From CAYMND01 sp964465065 (GTDB taxonomy: Bacteria > Acidobacteriota > Aminicenantia > UBA2199), in contig CAYXHZ010000069.1 in assembly GCA_964465065.1 (NCBI GenBank), positions 1-15,810 of the forward strand: DNA of 15,810 bases, given 5' to 3'. This document shows positions 13,358-15,810 of this stretch, piece by piece (positions within the stretch are counted from its first letter, which is position 1; each line of letters starts with the position of its first letter). The notes under the pieces were generated by a model. It did not search any database. It worked only from the letters and a program-made list of their open reading frames with translations, and had not been told where the DNA came from. A program made the position numbers and the translations under genes.

Positions 13358-15715
13358 TTAGGTTTTTATGGTTTTGATCTCGTTGAGAATTTCCTGGGCG
13401 CTTTGATAACGGTTCTCGCGTTTTTTCTCCATGCACTTGCCAATGATGGTGATCAGCTTTTCGGGCAGGTCCTGGCGCAGTTCATGCATGTCGGGCAGGG
13501 GTTCGAAAAGGTGCTGGTAGAATATGTTTTCACCTTTGAAGGGCACGCGGCCGGTACCGAGGTGGAAGATGGTCGCTCCGGTGGAATAGATGTCGGTGCG
13601 ATGGTCGACCTTGATCCCCTGAATCTGCTCGGGGGACATATAATAGGGTGTTCCGGTGATGACGCCGGTTTCTCCCTTCTTGAAATCGCCGCGGATGACC
13701 GCCAGACCGAAATCCATGATTTTGATTTCTTTCTGTTTGGTGATCATGATGTTGTGGGGCTTGATGTCCCGGTGAATGATGCCTTTGCGGTGCGAGTAAT
13801 CCAGGGCTTTGAGCACCTTGATCATGATGAACAGCAGTTGGGGGACGCTGAACATCTGCTTGCGCTTGATCAGGCTCATGAAGTTTTCGCCTTCGATGAA
13901 CTCCATGGAAATGAAATGGTCGTTGTTCATTTGGCCGACATCGTAGACGGTGACGATGTTGGCGTGGGACAGGGATGCGGTCGAGCGGGCTTCGGTGTAG
14001 AACCGCTCCAGGCTGCGTTTGTCTTTGATGAGGGTGCTGTTGAGGATTTTCAGAGCGACGATACGTTTGAGGACCGTGTCTTCGGCCTTGTAAACGACAC
14101 CCATACCGCCTTCGCCGGCCTTCTTCAGGATTTTATAGCGCTGGGACTCGTTGTCCTTGACCAACTCCATTTCCTTGTACTTCTGGATGAGCTTTTCGAT
14201 TTCCTGCAGCTTTTCGTGCACGTCGCGGTAGGCGTAATCCTCGGACAGAATTCCCTGGTAGATATCGAAGGCTTTTTTAAAATGACCGGCGTTCTCGAAG
14301 GCCTGACCGATGGCGTAGTACCAGTCGATGTTTTCCTTGTTGATCGGTTGGTCCTTGAGCAATTTTCCCAGTTTTTCGATGACCAGCTCGGGATGGCGGT
14401 TTTTCAGGAAAATACTGGCCATCTGGGTAATGGCCTTTTTGAAATTCTCGTCCTCTTCGCTGACCAGCTGGAAATTGGTCAGGGCCCGTTTGTCGTCGTC
14501 GACGCGCAGAAACGAGATGCCGGCGTTGTAATAATCCTGGGATTTTTCGTAAAGTTCTCCGGCCTTCTGGTATTTTTTGAATTTGAAGGAGATGTCGGCG
14601 GCCATCTTCCATTCCTGGCCGAGTTCGAACATCTTGGCGGCTTCCTCTTCGTTGCTGCACTTCATGTAGTTTTCGGCGGCCGCCAGGTAATTGTGGTTCA
14701 TGAAATAGCAATGCGCCGCCTTGTCGAACTGTTTTTCCCATTCGTACAATTCGGCAGCCCGGGGGTAATCCTCGCCTTTCAAGAACCAGGAGGCGGCTTC
14801 GGAAGTCTGTCCCTTGGCGAAGGATTCTTCACCGCGCAGCTGGAAAGCGATGCGTTTCTTGCCGGCTTTTTCGTACAGATCTGCGGCTTTGATGGTTTTA
14901 TGGGCTTTTTCGTACAGTTCGGCCGCCTTGAGCGGATCACCCATTTTCTCGACGATTTCGGCAGCGCCCTCGAATTTCTGGTAGCGCATCAACAGATCGA
15001 AGGCCTTGTTCTGGTCACCGAGGCGGTCATAGAGTTCGGCGGCTTTGAGCAGATCCTTTTCGGCCTCCGAAAAGTTTTGGTAGCCGACCGAGGTGTCGGC
15101 GTTGGAAATGTACCAGCGTTCGTAATTGGCGGCCGCTTTTTTGAGATTGTCGTCCTTCTCGAAGATCTGAGCCGCCTTTTTGAAGAATCCTTTCTGCTCG
15201 TATATCTGCGCGGCCTTGTCCAGACGATTGTTGTTGAGGTAGAGTTCCGCCGCTTCCTGGTAGCGGTTGTTGTTCTCGAGCAAGGCTCCGGCGGCTTCTA
15301 CATTTTTTCGTTTGATATAGATTTTGATTACGTTCTCGATATGACCGCCCTTTTTGTAGGCCTCGATGGCATCGGTGTCGCGACCCAGTCGTTGGTAGAG
15401 GTCACCCATTTCAAAGAACAGTTGGCCCTCTTCATAGGCGCTGATCGCCTTGCTGGGTTTGGCCATTTCCTCGTAGAGTTTGCCGGCCTGATGGTAATTG
15501 CCGCGTTTGAGAGCCGCCTTGGCCTGACGTTCCTGGTACTGCTGGCGGAACAGGGTGGCAAACAGGGCCTCGCCGAACGATTTGTGTTTAATCTTCTTGA
15601 GTTGGGTCGCTTTGAGAAAAGAGTAGGCGAAATGCATGGCCACGACGATCCCGGTAACGATCAAGGCCCATTTGGCTCCAGGGTTTTCCTTGAAAAACTC
15701 GAATAGCGAATCCAT
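13358..15715 (-). CDS. Membrane-anchored Ser/Thr protein kinase with N-terminal 13-residue helical repeats
   Basis: A 785-residue protein. One membrane helix (about 16-34) is followed by KATQLKKIKHK, so by the positive-inside rule the rest is cytoplasmic. Residues 77-410 are a repeat solenoid of 13-residue units, and 427-500 look like ordinary TPR-type helices (IDWYYAIGQAFENAGHFKKAFDIY). A linker helix precedes a C-terminal Hanks-type kinase (527-780). The glycine loop is GEGGMG (534-539), the VALK lysine K556, the helix-C glutamate E575, HRDIKPHN with D650 and N655, DFG with D668, and SPE at 694-696; all catalytic residues are present, so it should be active. Bacterial kinases with TPRs usually carry the kinase at the N-terminus; here the order is reversed. 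There is no Shine-Dalgarno site before the ATG, and a strong promoter lies right next to it. It is the first gene of a probable operon with the acyl-CoA dehydrogenase. Confidence 0.9.
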   Translation of the reverse strand: MDSLFEFFKENPGAKWALIVTGIVVAMHFAYSFLKATQLKKIKHKSFGEALFATLFRQQYQERQAKAALKRGNYHQAGKLYEEMAKPSKAISAYEEGQLFFEMGDLYQRLGRDTDAIEAYKKGGHIENVIKIYIKRKNVEAAGALLENNNRYQEAAELYLNNNRLDKAAQIYEQKGFFKKAAQIFEKDDNLKKAAANYERWYISNADTSVGYQNFSEAEKDLLKAAELYDRLGDQNKAFDLLMRYQKFEGAAEIVEKMGDPLKAAELYEKAHKTIKAADLYEKAGKKRIAFQLRGEESFAKGQTSEAASWFLKGEDYPRAAELYEWEKQFDKAAHCYFMNHNYLAAAENYMKCSNEEEAAKMFELGQEWKMAADISFKFKKYQKAGELYEKSQDYYNAGISFLRVDDDKRALTNFQLVSEEDENFKKAITQMASIFLKNRHPELVIEKLGKLLKDQPINKENIDWYYAIGQAFENAGHFKKAFDIYQGILSEDYAYRDVHEKLQEIEKLIQKYKEMELVKDNESQRYKILKKAGEGGMGVVYKAEDTVLKRIVALKILNSTLIKDKRSLERFYTEARSTASLSHANIVTVYDVGQMNNDHFISMEFIEGENFMSLIKRKQMFSVPQLLFIMIKVLKALDYSHRKGIIHRDIKPHNIMITKQKEIKIMDFGLAVIRGDFKKGETGVITGTPYYMSPEQIQGIKVDHRTDIYSTGATIFHLGTGRVPFKGENIFYQHLFEPLPDMHELRQDLPEKLITIIGKCMEKKRENRYQSAQEILNEIKTIKT
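14486..15487 (-). repeat. 22 units of a 13-residue (39-bp) degenerate coding repeat
   Basis: Within the kinase protein, units begin at residues 77, 90, 103, 116, 129, 142, 155, 168 and 181 (block of 9), at 225, 238, 251, 264 and 277 (block of 5), and at 307, 320, 333, 346, 359, 372, 385 and 398 (block of 8). Each is exactly 13 residues with consensus A-A/G-E/Q-L/I-Y/F-E-K-x-G/D-x-x-x-K. Spacers of 31 and 17 residues separate the blocks. Examples are AAELYLNNNRLDK, AAQIYEQKGFFKK and AAELYEKAHKTIK. The DNA units are diverged, so the repeat is clear in protein but weak in bases. Confidence 0.85.
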
Positions 15716-15721
15716 TATAAT
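15716..15721 (+). promoter_or_regulatory. Possible -10 of the divergent gene at the right edge
   Basis: The plus strand has an exact TATAAT about 27 nt before the ATG at 15749, overlapping the start of the kinase gene and facing its promoter. TTGAAA at 15690-15695 is 20 bp away, longer than ideal, so this is tentative. Confidence 0.3.
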
Positions 15722-15725
15722 TGCC

Positions 15726-15755
15726 AGTATAACAAAGAGGCGATTGAAATGTCAA
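15726..15755 (-). promoter_or_regulatory. Sigma70-like promoter of the kinase operon
   Basis: On the minus strand TTGACA (15750-15755) is followed after 18 bp by TATACT (15726-15731), near-consensus in both hexamers. Only 10 nt lie between the -10 and the kinase ATG, so transcription would start about 3-5 nt before the start codon, giving a nearly leaderless mRNA. This agrees with the missing Shine-Dalgarno site. Confidence 0.65.
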
Positions 15756-15810
15756 TTTCGGCTCCCGGTCTGCGGCCGTACCTGGGGCGGGGTCTTCTTG
15801 CCGTCCGGGG
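15749..15810 (+). CDS. 5' end of a divergent gene running off the right edge
   Basis: ATG at 15749 follows AAAGAGG with suitable spacing and opens a frame that stays open to the window end (MSISAPGLRPYLGRG and a few more residues). Codons turn GC-rich downstream as in neighbouring genes. About 20 residues are too few to name a product. The start overlaps the -35 of the kinase promoter. Confidence 0.4.
   Translation, partial: MSISAPGLRPYLGRGLLAVR

Noticed and set aside
12740..15706. A 988-codon open frame on the plus strand opposite the kinase and the acyl-CoA dehydrogenase
   Set aside because: It is a shadow: both minus-strand proteins are recognisable families with all catalytic residues, while the antisense translation is low-complexity, rich in Phe, Val, Gly and Asp, and crosses the gene boundary. 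The repeated codons of the solenoid explain the lack of stops.

Overview
The window is a dense, fairly GC-rich stretch of bacterial chromosome. It has short intergenic gaps, good Shine-Dalgarno sites and tightly packed operons. Secreted and periplasmic proteins, a complete Na+-translocating NADH:quinone oxidoreductase (NQR) operon, a carboxypeptidase-regulatory-like exported protein and a Hanks-type kinase point to a Gram-negative bacterium. The mix resembles Acidobacteriota or Desulfobacterota-type genomes, but this is inference and no marker gene settles the phylum. No rRNA, tRNA, CRISPR array or intact mobile element was seen.

Left part (1-3011): the 3' end of an unidentified plus-strand gene runs into the tail of a minus-strand class I SAM-dependent methyltransferase. 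This methyltransferase is divergent from a MocR/PdxR-type regulator (GntR helix-turn-helix fused to a PLP aminotransferase-like domain). The regulator converges on a small exported helix-rich protein of unknown function.

Centre (3160-10169): an uninterrupted operon nqrA-B-C-D-E-F, then apbE and a small cysteine-rich nqrM-like gene. The junctions are 1-26 nt gaps or 11-14 nt overlaps. The first six genes encode the sodium-pumping respiratory complex. ApbE would attach FMN covalently to NqrB and NqrC, and NqrM is the maturation factor for iron in the complex. All cofactor cysteines in NqrD, NqrE and NqrF are present. The NqrB flavin-acceptor motif has Ser in place of the usual Gly, and the NqrM-like protein is unusually short.

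Right part (10193-15715, all minus strand): first a free-standing exported carboxypeptidase-regulatory-like domain protein with its own AT-rich upstream region. Then comes a probable four-gene operon, in transcription order: a membrane-anchored repeat protein with a C-terminal Ser/Thr kinase, an acyl-CoA dehydrogenase, a DAO-family FAD oxidoreductase and a membrane-anchored TRASH/YHS metal-binding protein. A strong sigma70-like promoter (TTGACA-18-TATACT) sits so close to the kinase ATG that the mRNA would be almost leaderless. It faces a possible overlapping promoter for a divergent gene that leaves the right edge.

The most unusual structure is in the kinase. Its N-terminal half is not built of 34-residue TPRs but of 22 units of exactly 13 residues (consensus A-A-E-L-Y-E-K-x-G-x-x-x-K), in blocks of 9, 5 and 8. 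This looks like a one-short-helix-per-repeat solenoid that would present a sensor or scaffold to a cytoplasmic kinase.
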